From contig NC_083566.1 of NCBI RefSeq assembly GCF_019925205.1, positions 27,280,001 to 27,344,000 of the forward strand: a stretch of DNA of 64,000 bases, in the 5' to 3' direction. Positions 1-10,400 of the stretch are shown piece by piece. The notes under the pieces were generated by a model, which searched no databases, was not told where the DNA came from, and saw only the letters and a program-made list of their open reading frames with translations. The stretch comes from Metopolophium dirhodum (Eukaryota; Arthropoda; Insecta; Hemiptera; Aphididae). The translations under genes and the position numbers were made by a program. Numbering within the stretch: position 1 is the stretch's first letter; every line of letters starts with the position of its first letter.

Positions 1-1185
1 TAAAGAGATATCATCTTGAAACGTTGCCTTTGTACACAATTTTACTTATTATGGCCGATGTGTACGAACATCCGAAAATATTATATTTTCTCGGAGTAAT
101 CACACGCAGTTCTTATATATATTATCTAGTTTTAAAAATGTTCCAAAAACGTGCTTGGCTTCGTGTAACGTAGATATTTAAAAGGATACTTGAATAAGTT
201 TATTATTTATTAAGTTGGCGTTCAGCTCCAGTCTTGCGGAGGGGGGGGCGTGAGAATATTCCATCATATTGTTGTAAATTTATGAAAAAATAAGCATAAT
301 AATTGAATAATTGATTAAAACATAATTAGTTTCTGTCTTGCAGAAACAATATGACGTGCCCTTGAGGGTATCATCGTCAAAATAAAAACAGTATGACGTT
401 TCAAAAATGTCTTTTGAATTTTAAACAAAATCAATATGTGTTTTTTTATTATTCTGAAAATAATGGATACTTAAAATTCTAAATACGTCTTATAATAACG
501 ATATTGTAACCGGAACTCCGCTAGGTACCTAATATTTTTTTTTACTGTAGAGCAATGATTTACAAAACTTGAACAGTTCATAAAATACTTGGATACTGTA
601 AATCATAATTCCATATGAGTCATAAAAGCTTAATGTTCCGGTCTTGTAAAAATGTGAAGTTGTAAAATATCAATTTCTAATGGCGTGCGTCGACGAATCG
701 TAGTACACATATTAAAATGTTATTAATATATTATACCTAGGTACCTACTTATTACACCATTAACTATATATAGTACCTAATATTAATTGTTCACTAAAAA
801 CAAACAAATTAATTTTTTTAACAAAATTTTTTTAAGAAGAACATTGTAAATTATAATATTAGTTATAATTTTTAATTATAGACTATAAATTATGTATTGT
901 GTATGAATATTCTGATATATTTATATACATGAATAGAAACAAAATACAGTTTGAAACATAAAAGTGTAAATTTCCGAAATTCATGTACTAACTGACTTAA
1001 CCACAACTAGAGACGACAAAGTTGAAAGTATATTATATATTTTATAGCAATAATCAAGTGCAAAATTTAAAAATATAGGTACATAACCTAGATAATAATC
1101 TTACCTTTAAACTGTATTAGTTCATTCCAATTTTTATACTAAAAATAAAACTAAAATTTTTCCTTTTTTAAATAAGTATTTTCTA
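1..1185. other. AT-rich intergenic DNA downstream of DIP2
   Basis: No coding frame of note on either strand. The stretch is AT-rich with the aphid-typical GGTACCTAC and TAGGTACAT words (for example near 737-745 and 1077). There is an eight-base G run at 241-248. I see no RNA gene or recognisable transposon terminus here. Confidence 0.6.
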
Positions 1186-2170
1186 TTTTTTAGATTCTGA
1201 GTGGAACGATGAATGTATTGATTTTACAATGATGTGTGTTTTAATTTTTTTTTTTTTTTTGTGTCCTGTCATCACCTTTTAGGACAGTAAAAGTGCTTGG
1301 ATTTTCTTCAACAGTAACTTTTCTGATAGGAAAGTGAATCTAGTTGGTACTTTAGGGGGGCAAAAGTAAAAATTTCCCAGTAGTTTTCAAAAGCGACGTG
1401 AAAAACAAAAGAAAAATTAAGGAAAAACGGGAATTTTTACGCAAAATCTGTTTTCGAGAAAATCGATTTTGGTTTTTGGTGTAACTCTAAAACAAATGAC
1501 CGTAAGGACATGAAATTTTGACTGAATGTTTAAATTAGAATTTTCTATACACCATAAAATTTACAAAATATTTTGACTCTTTTTGAGCTGTTTACAGCCA
1601 TTATCAGTTTTCCATTTTTTTAGTTTTTTTTTTATAAATATCAATAAGATTTTATCTGTTGAGTAAAAAAGCTTAAAATTTAATAAAAGGCTCCTAGGTT
1701 ATTGTTTCAAAGGCAGATGAAAAAAAATTAAAAATCCTTAGTCACAGTTTTTATTTATAAGCATTTAAAGTTCAAATTTTGACAAAATACAGAAAAATTA
1801 CGAAAATTAGCAAATTATTTTGAGTTAAAAATTCATAAAAATTTTTCTTTTTAAATCTTAGATTTGAAAATGTAATATAAGATTACTCATAAGTTTGTCT
1901 ACCTTTATCAAAGAAAAAATATCTATAAGAAATTTAAATTAAATTTTTATGAGCGTCTGAAATTTATATTTTTACAACATTTGATATTCACTCGATTTCT
2001 CATATAACAATTTTCTTATTTTATTGTTATTAAAGAACAAATGACTGTAGATACTAGAAAATTTCACTGAATGTTTATATTAGCATTTTCTATACACCAT
2101 ATAATTTCGAAAATAAGTTGACTCTTTTTGAGCTGTTTTTTATATAAATATCAATAAAATTTTATTTTAT
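1186..2170 (+). repeat. Interspersed repeat, left part (family A copy 1)
   Basis: The left end reads TTAGATTCTGAGTGGAACGATGAATGTATTGATTTTACAATGATG (split here only in words: GATTCTGAGTGGA, then ACAATGATG). The same end recurs at about 17066. The body is made of related units of about 500 bp that share blocks such as CTCTTTTTGAGCTGTTTAC, ATAAATATCAATAA and GGCTCCTAGGTTATTGTTTC. The unit order matches the copy at 17.0-18.8 kb. It breaks off inside a second unit at about 2170. It carries no open frame, so it is a non-autonomous element or a decayed one. The exact superfamily is not recognisable by eye. Confidence 0.75.
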
Positions 2171-2210
2171 ACAAAATTTTAAAACCCAATATAATTCATT
2201 AAAAAACGAT

Positions 2211-2378
2211 ATGAAAATTTGTATTAAAAAACTAGAGTCTATAGAAATAATTCAAGAAGAAACACAAACTCAATTAGATGATATACATTCCAAACTTCAT
2301 GTAAGCAACAATAAACTTGACAAAGCTCTTCCTGATAGAAATGTAAATCCAAAAGAAAAATATTTAAATCATTATTAA
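2211..2378 (+). pseudogene. Short AT-rich open frame, coding-like (55 aa)
   Basis: ATG at 2211 and TAA at 2376-2378. The translation is charged and helical in look, rich in Glu, Gln, Lys and Asp (for example KKLESIEIIQEETQTQLDD), unlike the leucine/phenylalanine runs of random AT-rich DNA. No family is recognised. The frames downstream at 2470-2783 have a similar make-up and need frameshifts to link, so I read it as part of a decayed coding unit rather than an active gene. Confidence 0.25.
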
Positions 2379-2469
2379 ATTTTGTTTAAAAATAAATTAA
2401 TAGATAACTAATACAATATGTTCTTGAGAAGTCAGAAAAAACATATTAAAATACAAAAATTTTTTACAA

Positions 2470-2563
2470 GAACATTTTTGATATTATTATAAATTCAAGA
2501 AGAAATCCTAACCCTATAGATTTAGTGAACAGACTTAAGGAAGAAATAGAAAAAAATAAATAA
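2470..2563 (+). pseudogene. AT-rich open frame fragment
   Basis: A frame running into the TAA at 2561-2563 contains NPNPIDLVNRLKEEIEKNK, which reads like a real amphipathic helix. It has no start codon of its own nearby. A one-base shift would carry it on toward the frame at 2604-2783. It is probably a relic; function unknown. Confidence 0.2.
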
Positions 2564-2603
2564 AAGTAATTATTCTGATATTATAGATAATTTTAAATGT
2601 TAA

Positions 2604-2783
2604 GACAAGTTCAATAAATTATCTTATATAGGTACCAAAAAGAACAAAAAAATGTTAAATTTAGAAAAAGAAAACTCTAAAATAATATATCGACTAGAAT
2701 ATAAAATAACATTATTGGATTATTCGGAGAACGAATTTTTAGAATTAATAAAAAAAATAGATAACGAAAAATATAATATATAA
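2604..2783 (+). pseudogene. AT-rich open frame with immunity-protein-like motif
   Basis: The frame is open from the TAA at 2601-2603 to the TAA at 2781-2783; the only ATG is at 2652, giving 43 residues. Its C-terminal part reads ITLLDYSENEFLELIKKI. Colicin/pyocin DNase immunity proteins have an N-terminal signature of the form Lys-x-x-Ile/Leu-x-Asp-Tyr-Thr/Ser-Glu-x-Glu-Phe-Leu-x-Leu, which this resembles. The match is short, the rest of the immunity fold is absent, and no nuclease partner is visible. Chance similarity is quite possible. Confidence 0.2.
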
Positions 2784-3454
2784 ATAATTTTGACCGTTGT
2801 TGATGCATATTCTATTAAACACTAAACATTTCCAATTGTGTGATTTTATGGAACTATTGATATATTATTGTGTTTGTTTTAATAGTGTTACATTATTAAA
2901 ATACAATCTCTAAATAAATAATAGTTGTACTGTGGAAATCAACTTAAAAATATAGTTATTAAAATATTCCAAAACCAAAGACAATCAACTAATGCAATTA
3001 CTCTTAATAGAAATCCATGGAAAATACACAAATAGATTTTTATATCAAAATAAATATAAAATTGGATTTGTTTAAGATCACAGCTAGGAAAATATTCCAA
3101 GATACAATAGTTCGGTTAATTATGTGGACATTCAAGAAATTGAGTTTGTATTTTACAAATTTGTTAAAAATAAATAAGATATAAATATGAATTTCAAAAA
3201 TAAAGATATTTTGATAGTTTGATATTTTGATAGCTTTGTATACATCATTACTATTATATATCCATAGCGCGTACTTATATTATGTATTCCCCCGTTTTAA
3301 AATTATTTTTCTTACTTTATTCTTTGTTATTTTTATTATTATCCGTTTACTTATTACCGGTAAGTTCGAGACGCCCGGATAATCGGCACGTAAAAAATGC
3401 TTGTAATGTTCACGTTTATATTTATCTCATCTTTGAACCTCAACTTAGCATTAT

Positions 3455-3469
3455 GGGGGGGGGGGGGGG
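3455..3469 (+). repeat. Poly-G run (15 bases)
   Basis: Fifteen uninterrupted G on the plus strand, the longest of seven such runs in the window. It lies in a non-coding AT-rich segment beside the repeat junction. Confidence 0.9.
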
Positions 3470-3490
3470 CAAAAGGGGCATTTTGTATAA

Positions 3491-4362
3491 GAATATTTCT
3501 ACAAGAAAGTCAAATTAAATTTTTATGAGCGTTTGAAATTCATATTTATAGGTACAACATTTGATATAATACTCGATTTCTCATGTAACGATTTCCTTAT
3601 TTTGTCGTAATTCAAAAACGAATGACTGTAGATACTTGAAAATTTCACCGAATGTTTATATTAGCCTTTTCTATATACCATACAATTTCGAAAATAATTT
3701 GACTCTTTTTGAGCTGTTTACGGACATTGTCAGTTGAAAATTCTTTTAGTATTTTTGTTTATAAATATCATCACAGTCGAGTGTTACTGCTGGGTAGCTA
3801 CCCGCATTCAAAATCCATGTAAATAAATTCAGCACATATGCTCATTGTAAATATTATATTACAGATTGTATATTATCTAATAAATGTTAAAAAAAATCTA
3901 TAAAATGTTATTTGTTGGGTAAAAAGCGTGAACACTTATTGCAAGGCTCCTGATATATTGTTACAATAACAGTTGAAAAATATTAAAAATACATAGGCAC
4001 AATTTTTTTTATAAGCAATTAAAGTTCCAATTTCGACAAAATTTATCAAATATAAAATGTTATAATCATTTTGTAGTTAAAAATTTATAAAATGTTTAAC
4101 TTTTATAGCTAAGGATTGAAAATTTAAAACAAGGTTCCACGTAAATAGGTTATATATAAATTACTTTATTCACAATAATATCATCAAATAGGTATATATA
4201 CTTAGTAATATCATAGGCTGACTGACTGTTTTCGCTCAGAATCGTTTTTCTTATACAATGATATTATATCATTGAATTCAAATTTAACACCATCCATTAC
4301 AGTGACCTACTTGTTACCTAATGTACAGCAGAGCGACACCCACTTGTCCACTTGCAATTATA
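3491..4362 (+). repeat. Interspersed repeat, right part (family A copy 2)
   Basis: It resumes in the middle of a family A unit (CTACAAGAAAGTCAAATTAA, matching about 17849) and runs to the family's right end. That end has the block CGCTCAGAATCGTTTTTCTT followed by ACAATGATATTATATCATTG, then a tail ending CAGCAGAGCGACACCCACTTG. The same end is seen at about 18710-18835 and, inverted, at 59402-59525. The CTCAGAATCG near the right end is an inverted copy of the GATTCTGAG at the left end. Confidence 0.75.
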
Positions 4363-5101
4363 CTACTTTTTAAATTTTCTCGCTGGTTTGAATGACGGAA
4401 TAGATTTTTAATTTTGTATTACGATCCAGAATATTATTCAGAGTATTTCAATCTATAACAATTTCGGACAAGTAGTTTATTATTTTATGTTTTTAAAGTT
4501 TAAATGAGTAGTGGAGGAATATTTTTCGTTTTACGCATGTGAATAACTATAAAGTTTTTTGAATGAATTTTTCAGACGTAAAAATATAAAAATAAAATAA
4601 CATGAGTACCTAAAGGTTATGAAAAAATTAATTGGAGTAACAGAGTCACCAGCATGCAAAAATATATTAAATAAATAATTAAATATTATTACAGAGGGAG
4701 AGCTTCTGATGTAGCCCTAGGGCAGAAATAATGTCAAGGCAAAAAATTAATTACCAATAAGCAAACAATTATTAATTATCTATAAAATGATGTAGCAATA
4801 TTAAATGTATACCTTATATTTACAATCTGTAATATATATTGTACAATAAGAACATTTGCTGACATTTTTTTTTTTTTATACACAAATCAGCATGAGGAGA
4901 GCGATAGTCTAGAACGGAAAGGAATATCTATACTATAGATAGATAATGATTGCGATTGCCAACAATTTAACTATAGATAGTTCATTTCATTTGTATATAT
5001 GGTACATTTTAATTAATTTTATTTATGGTACATTTTAATCAGTGTTTAAAGTGGGAAAAAAATTCCAGAAGGGACTAAATGTGTCCCCATTTAGTTTCAA
5101 G
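4363..5101. other. AT-rich intergenic stretch
   Basis: No gene or recognised repeat. It includes runs of T and a locally repeated phrase TTTATGGTACATTTTAATCAGT near 5001-5043. Nothing supports a coding reading. Confidence 0.55.
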
Positions 5102-6023
5102 CAGTGGCGGCTCGGGGTTTGGACGACGGGACGATCGCACTCCCCACTAAAATTAATTAAACGAAGAAAATTAGTTGTATAATATTCTTAATTTTATATT
5201 TTTTAAAAATATTGCAAATTTTTAAACAGTAAAATAGTTATAAATTACCTACCTAATAGTTACTACCTACTTTAAATTTGTCTACTACATTAATTATTGT
5301 CGTGTGCGAACTCAGTTACCAGGACCATACGGGTTCGCCGTACGCACGAGCGGTGTTTGGACAACCGGCAGCTTCGTCCGAACAATGTTCGTATTACGCG
5401 CGTATAAGCGACGCAATCGTGTGCGTGCGGGTACGTTTAAGCTGCGTTCTTAAGTGGACGTCATACCCACATGTGTTGTGTCTTGTGTCCGTCTTACAGG
5501 TGCGTGACATGGAACATTTTTTCGCTCGGCAGAACACGTGTAGCTCCGTTGGTATAAAAATTAGAGCGAATTTTGACCTCTTATAAAATCTAAAGGTATG
5601 ACATTATTATCTGGACAACCTCGTGGGCTTTTTATTATATTTTAATTTTAACGCGAGTTATGAGTATCTTAAAATTGTAAATTTTTCATACATCTTAAAA
5701 TACTCACGACTTGCTTTAAAATTAAAATGTACTAAAAAGCCCATGAGGTTGTCCAGATAATAATCTTACCTTTAGATGTTACAAGAGGTGAATTCACTCT
5801 AATTTTTAAATCAACGGGGCTACACGTGTTTTGCCGAGCGTAAAATTTGCTATGTTACGCGCTCGTAAGACGGAGACAACACGTGTTCAGCTAGCACAAT
5901 CATCCCACTTTTAACGCTGAATATTTAAAGAAATGATTTGTTAAAGAGAACACTTTCTTAACCGCCATCTGATGTATGGGAGTGGGGACTGAGCCCTCTG
6001 CGACCCCGCCCTTTTAACTCCTG
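5102..6023. mobile_element. Foldback hAT-like non-autonomous element
   Basis: It starts CAGTGGCGGCTCGGGG and ends AACTCCTG, so the termini are CAG...CTG as in hAT transposons. The flanks GTTTCAAG and ATTTCAAT could be a diverged 8-bp target duplication (TTTCAA shared). Inside, about 5440-5595 is an inverted, diverged copy of about 5775-5915; both arms share GCTCGGC and ACACGTGTAGC. The centre is a tighter palindrome with ATTATCTGGACAACCTC and its complement (about 5605-5675 versus 5700-5770). No transposase frame is present. A 102-residue open frame at 5278-5586 lies in the left arm and I do not regard it as a gene. Confidence 0.65.
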
Positions 6024-6325
6024 ATTTCAATTTGACATTAACAAATAATAAATATTATTATTAAAGGTGGGCTAGTTATTGATGAAATATTTGTTATCAC
6101 TCTTCGCTGATCAATAAATTCAACAGTCATGCTTATCCAAAAATAATTGAACTTAATAATTGAATATTCTTTCAATTACCAACTGACAATTATTCAATTA
6201 ATAGATTATTTAAACATGTTGAAATGCAGGTACCCAATGATAATCATGATACATTACGGTAAACAATTAAATAGAATACAAACTAGTGGAAAATAAAAAT
6301 CAACACGTGTTATATTATTTTTTTT
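6024..6325. other. Intergenic stretch before the DIP2 3' end
   Basis: AT-rich DNA with no coding frame, RNA gene or repeat terminus that I can support. Confidence 0.5.
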
Positions 6326-7201
6326 TTTATTTATACATAAAAAAAACACGCACACAACACTCACACACATATATATGCACTCACACAAGGTACAACCAAA
6401 GTTTCAATTATATATTATATATTAAAGGTAATCAAAATTATGAGCACTAATACACATTTTGGCATCTATTATTTACTGTGTACAGAAAAGATGAGTCTAA
6501 AATTATAAATAAAACAAAACGCACGTTCATACACAGTGCAAGGTTCACTGTTGATTCACAATAGATACTTATGCACAAATGCATAAATATGTATATAAAT
6601 ATATACTAAATTTATCATAATATGTACAAAAACATTGAGACATGGTGAGGTTGACGTGTATGGTACATGCGTGTGTTACATACACACAAACACACACGTA
6701 CACTAGTCACAAATAATATTATCAATTAAGATTGCACAATATTCATATATTTATATAATATATAAATGTTTATTATGTATAATAAAGAATAAAAAGCTAC
6801 GCAGTGTTAAATGGCTATAATTATGTCTTTTTTTTTTAAATTTAAATTTTAAGTTTTTAACATATGACTAGGTCATACATACAGTTATATCATTGAAGAA
6901 AAAAAGAGAATGAAAAGGTGAAATGGTGGCCCGAAATTTTATCACAACCATCAGACGCACAATATGGCAACTTAAAATAACAAAAATAAAATCATCTATC
7001 ATACAATTATTATACATCGAAATCAGAGTTCAATAATAATAATATAGTCTACTGTTTTGGAATTTTGTTCTCTTTTTAAATTCGATTATAATTAAGATTT
7101 CTATTTAACGTGTATTGTTATAATAATAATAATAATAATTTTGTATATCACAACTATAAATTTATCTAAAAACAAAACTAGACCCCTTGATTTAGAGGCG
7201 A
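6326..7201 (-). other. Probable DIP2 3' untranslated region
   Basis: This follows the DIP2 stop codon on the minus strand. AATAAA polyadenylation signals in the minus-strand sense lie at 6774-6769 and 6331-6326, so the transcript could end near either. The region is AT-rich with CA/TG repeats and has no coding frame. The exact end cannot be fixed without transcript data. Confidence 0.45.
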
Positions 7202-7454
7202 TCACATGTTATATGCTACATAAATAGGGTCAAGTTGGTCAGCTAAGAAGCCATCACGTAGATGCATGCGTTGTTTTTCACCGCGGGAATTTATTGGCAC
7301 CACCCCTGGATCAACTACCACAGCAACGCCAACAATTAAATGATGTTCTTCGAGTACCACATTAGTCACTAATGGTACCAAGTCAAGTGCTTCACTCTCA
7401 TTGCCATCCAGTTCAACCACGACTACTAAGAGATTGGTCCAAGCAAACACAGCA
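7202..7454 (-). CDS. DIP2: DIP2 coding exon 19 (stop codon)
   Basis: Encodes the nearly invariant DIP2 C-terminus: WTNLLVVVVELDGNESEALD, LVTNVVLEEHHLIVGV, VDPGVVPINSRGEKQRMHLR and DGFLADQLDPIYVAYNM, then TGA at 7204-7202. Acceptor TTTTAG|TG. Confidence 0.98.
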
Positions 7455-10400
7455 CTAAAATCATAATATAGTTGGATTAATATCAAAGATTCAAACACTG
7501 AAATAATAAGAATCAGTATAGTAAATCACAAAACATCTTACCATTCTGCAATCTTTCGATGACATCGCATTACACTGTTTTCAATATCAATCGGATGATA
7601 ACGCATGCCTCGTAGAATAATTGTTTCATCCAGAGCACCAACCACAAAAACAGCATCATGAAGCTCTAAATAAATAAAATATGACACAATATTTAAAAAC
7701 AATTTATGTGATCCAAATTAATACTGTTACCAAATTCTGTTACTTCAATAATTCATTAAAAGAATAACCCAGTTAGAGTTAATTTTTTTGAAGAAAAAAA
7801 TTCACTCGTTCTTACATACATACATTCTTTAGTATGGTAATACGTAATCAAATTTATTTAAGTATTCATCTCTTTCTAAAGATTCAATTAGAGTTCAAGT
7901 ATTTAAAATAGTATTTTTTTATAGTTTTAAGTTAATAATATTGGATGATTTTTTGTTTTGTTTGTTTAATTTATTTACTGTTTTAATTAGTAAGAAATAA
8001 AATTCATTTAATTTTACTTTACTAATTTTACTGTCTGGTTGAAGTTTCAAGTACACAATTTCAGGAACAGTTTTTTTTTTATATAGTTGACTACCTAACC
8101 TAACCTACCTATATATAAAGTATAAAGAAATTAAAACAAATTAATAGATAATCTGGTGATGTATAAAAACAAAATTAATCTAACATCGTTTAAAAAAAAT
8201 TATGGAATTAAAATATATTTTTATTTTTAAAACTACTATTGTACCTATGTATATTTAAAAAAAATCTATAATTCTTAAACAATAATGTTGCATACCTGGT
8301 AATTCAGCAGTAGCAGTAGTGTTACTACTTAGTGTGGATTGGTTAGACGAGGCAAGTGACAAATCACTAAGAGACATTATGTCAATAGTGTCTGTTGAAT
8401 GTAATGCAACACTTGATGGTGTTGATGTTGATTCAGTACGTCTTAAAAATCCAAGATATCCGGTTCTAGCATAAATTTCACCCGTGCTACCAGTGACTAG
8501 TCGTGCATTGAACTGTTCTGATCCATTACCACCATCTGCTATTTCATTTCCAAACACGCTAAAATATCCACTGGCGTTATGTGGTGCTTGTACCCAAATT
8601 TCACCCAGATGTGAATCACCACAATGACCCTTTGTGTCTGGATGGGCAATGATGACTTTAACACCAGGTAACAATTTCCCTGATTCGAGCAAGCACAATG
8701 AATGCGGACTACCGCGTTCCACCAGGGAAACTCGATCATTTCTTAAGGCTCGTAGATCAACATATACACATGATGGTTCTGGACTGGACGCTCCTTGCAA
8801 ACATATAGCTACATTCACCCGACATCCAAAACTGGTGGACACAGCTCGGGGACTAAGTCCAAGAGCAGAGAATAACTTTGAGAATGATGTTGTTAGGTTT
8901 ATTCGAGGTCTTTCTTCGGCGACCACAACACATGTTCGTACACATGCTAAATTCACACCACGTTGTTTTAAAAGTCCAACAGATGAAGCCAAACCCTTAG
9001 TGCACAGTTCCATGACACCTATATGAAATAAAATATATAATTCATTATAATACTAATATTACTGTAAATTGTAATCCAGCCCAATCTATTTTGATAAGCA
9101 AAATTTAAATTACCGTAAGAACAAAATGTGTCTCGAACTTGGTACTGGCTAACAGCTGTGAGCCATAAGCCAGGGTTTATTTCAATTTCAGATGGAGGTA
9201 TGAGAATTGAATGATGACCAGAATATACACTGAAATTAATTAAAAATAGTGACATTAAGATAATATACTGAATACACTTTACTAGTAAATAATTAATACA
9301 CACCTGCTTAAGCACCACAAGGCAAATCCTAAACCACAGTAAGGATCTAAGCACAACGCAATATGTCTTGATGGATAAAGTTCACATGCTAATTTCATGG
9401 ATCTACACAATGATGTAACAGCAGCATGAGACATTTTAATTCCAGCTAACATCCCAGTAGTAGAAACGCTGTAAAATATAAAAAATGAATAGAAACACAA
9501 TGTCGTCATTTTTTAAAAACTATTATATTATACCTGAAGTCTAAATAAGCGAGAAGTTCAGCAGTAGGTGCTCGGTAAGATGGTACAATTTTTTTCTTTG
9601 GCATATCATCAGTGTCCAAGATTACTGGCCACGATTTTACATCCACTACATTGCTAGCTTCTTTTGACTTGAGAAGTTTTATGATATTTTGATTGGATAA
9701 GACTAATGTAGACTTGCTTACATCTACAATCATTCGCACTGTTGGTAGAGTAGTCTGAAGATTTTGCGGATGAGGAGGTCGTATTGTTACAGGAACAGCA
9801 CCTAAAGCATAAAAATATTTTTAATACAAATCTAATAAAAGAGTTTATATTGTAGCTAATGTTCTTTGTGTATAAGCTTACCGACATATAAACAACCATA
9901 AAATGCACATATGAGATCAATTCCTGGAGGGAAAATAAGCGCAACATGATCACCAGTATTCACTTTGGCTCGTTCATTCAATAAGTTGGAAACTTTCTCT
10001 GCTCGTTTATGTAACTGTGAACAAGTCAATGTGGCAGCTGCACCACCTTTTGCATTCACCAAAGTAAATATTACATGATCAGGATCTCTAATCGCCCTCA
10101 TTTTTAGTATTTCTGATATGAAAAGATACTGAAAAAAATAAAAACATAATTGATTTAGATTTTACTAATAGATTATTTAAATTGTATTCGATGTGTGAGC
10201 ATATTTTCTTACAGTTTTGTTAGAATCTGATTCCATATCAATGATGCCAATATCACGCCCTTGTGCTGTAGCCAAACGATTACCTTGCACAATTGTTCCA
10301 ACCATTACTGAAGCAGGTCCCACGTCTGAAACAGTCCCGCCAACTAGGCAAAATTATATGAAAACTTTTTTTTAATTTCTACCCCGATCCCCAAACGCAT

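Larger units (their letters stand above)
2171..3490 (+). other. AT-rich segment not matching the flanking repeat
   Basis: This 1.3 kb lies between two pieces of repeat family A and matches neither the repeat at 17 kb nor anything else I see in the window. It contains several short, Lys/Asn/Ile-rich open frames that look like decayed coding DNA (see 2211-2378, 2470-2563 and 2604-2783) and a 15-base G run at 3455-3469. It could be an insertion into the repeat, a captured fragment, or old sequence between two separate repeat copies. Confidence 0.45.

Noticed and set aside
5278..5586. 102-residue frame in the foldback element
   Set aside because: Its sequence is one arm of an inverted repeat; no transposase motif and no ATG at the annotated start.
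8634..9026. 130-residue plus-strand open frame
   Set aside because: It is exactly antisense to DIP2 exon 17, which is conserved along its whole length; the frame is a shadow.
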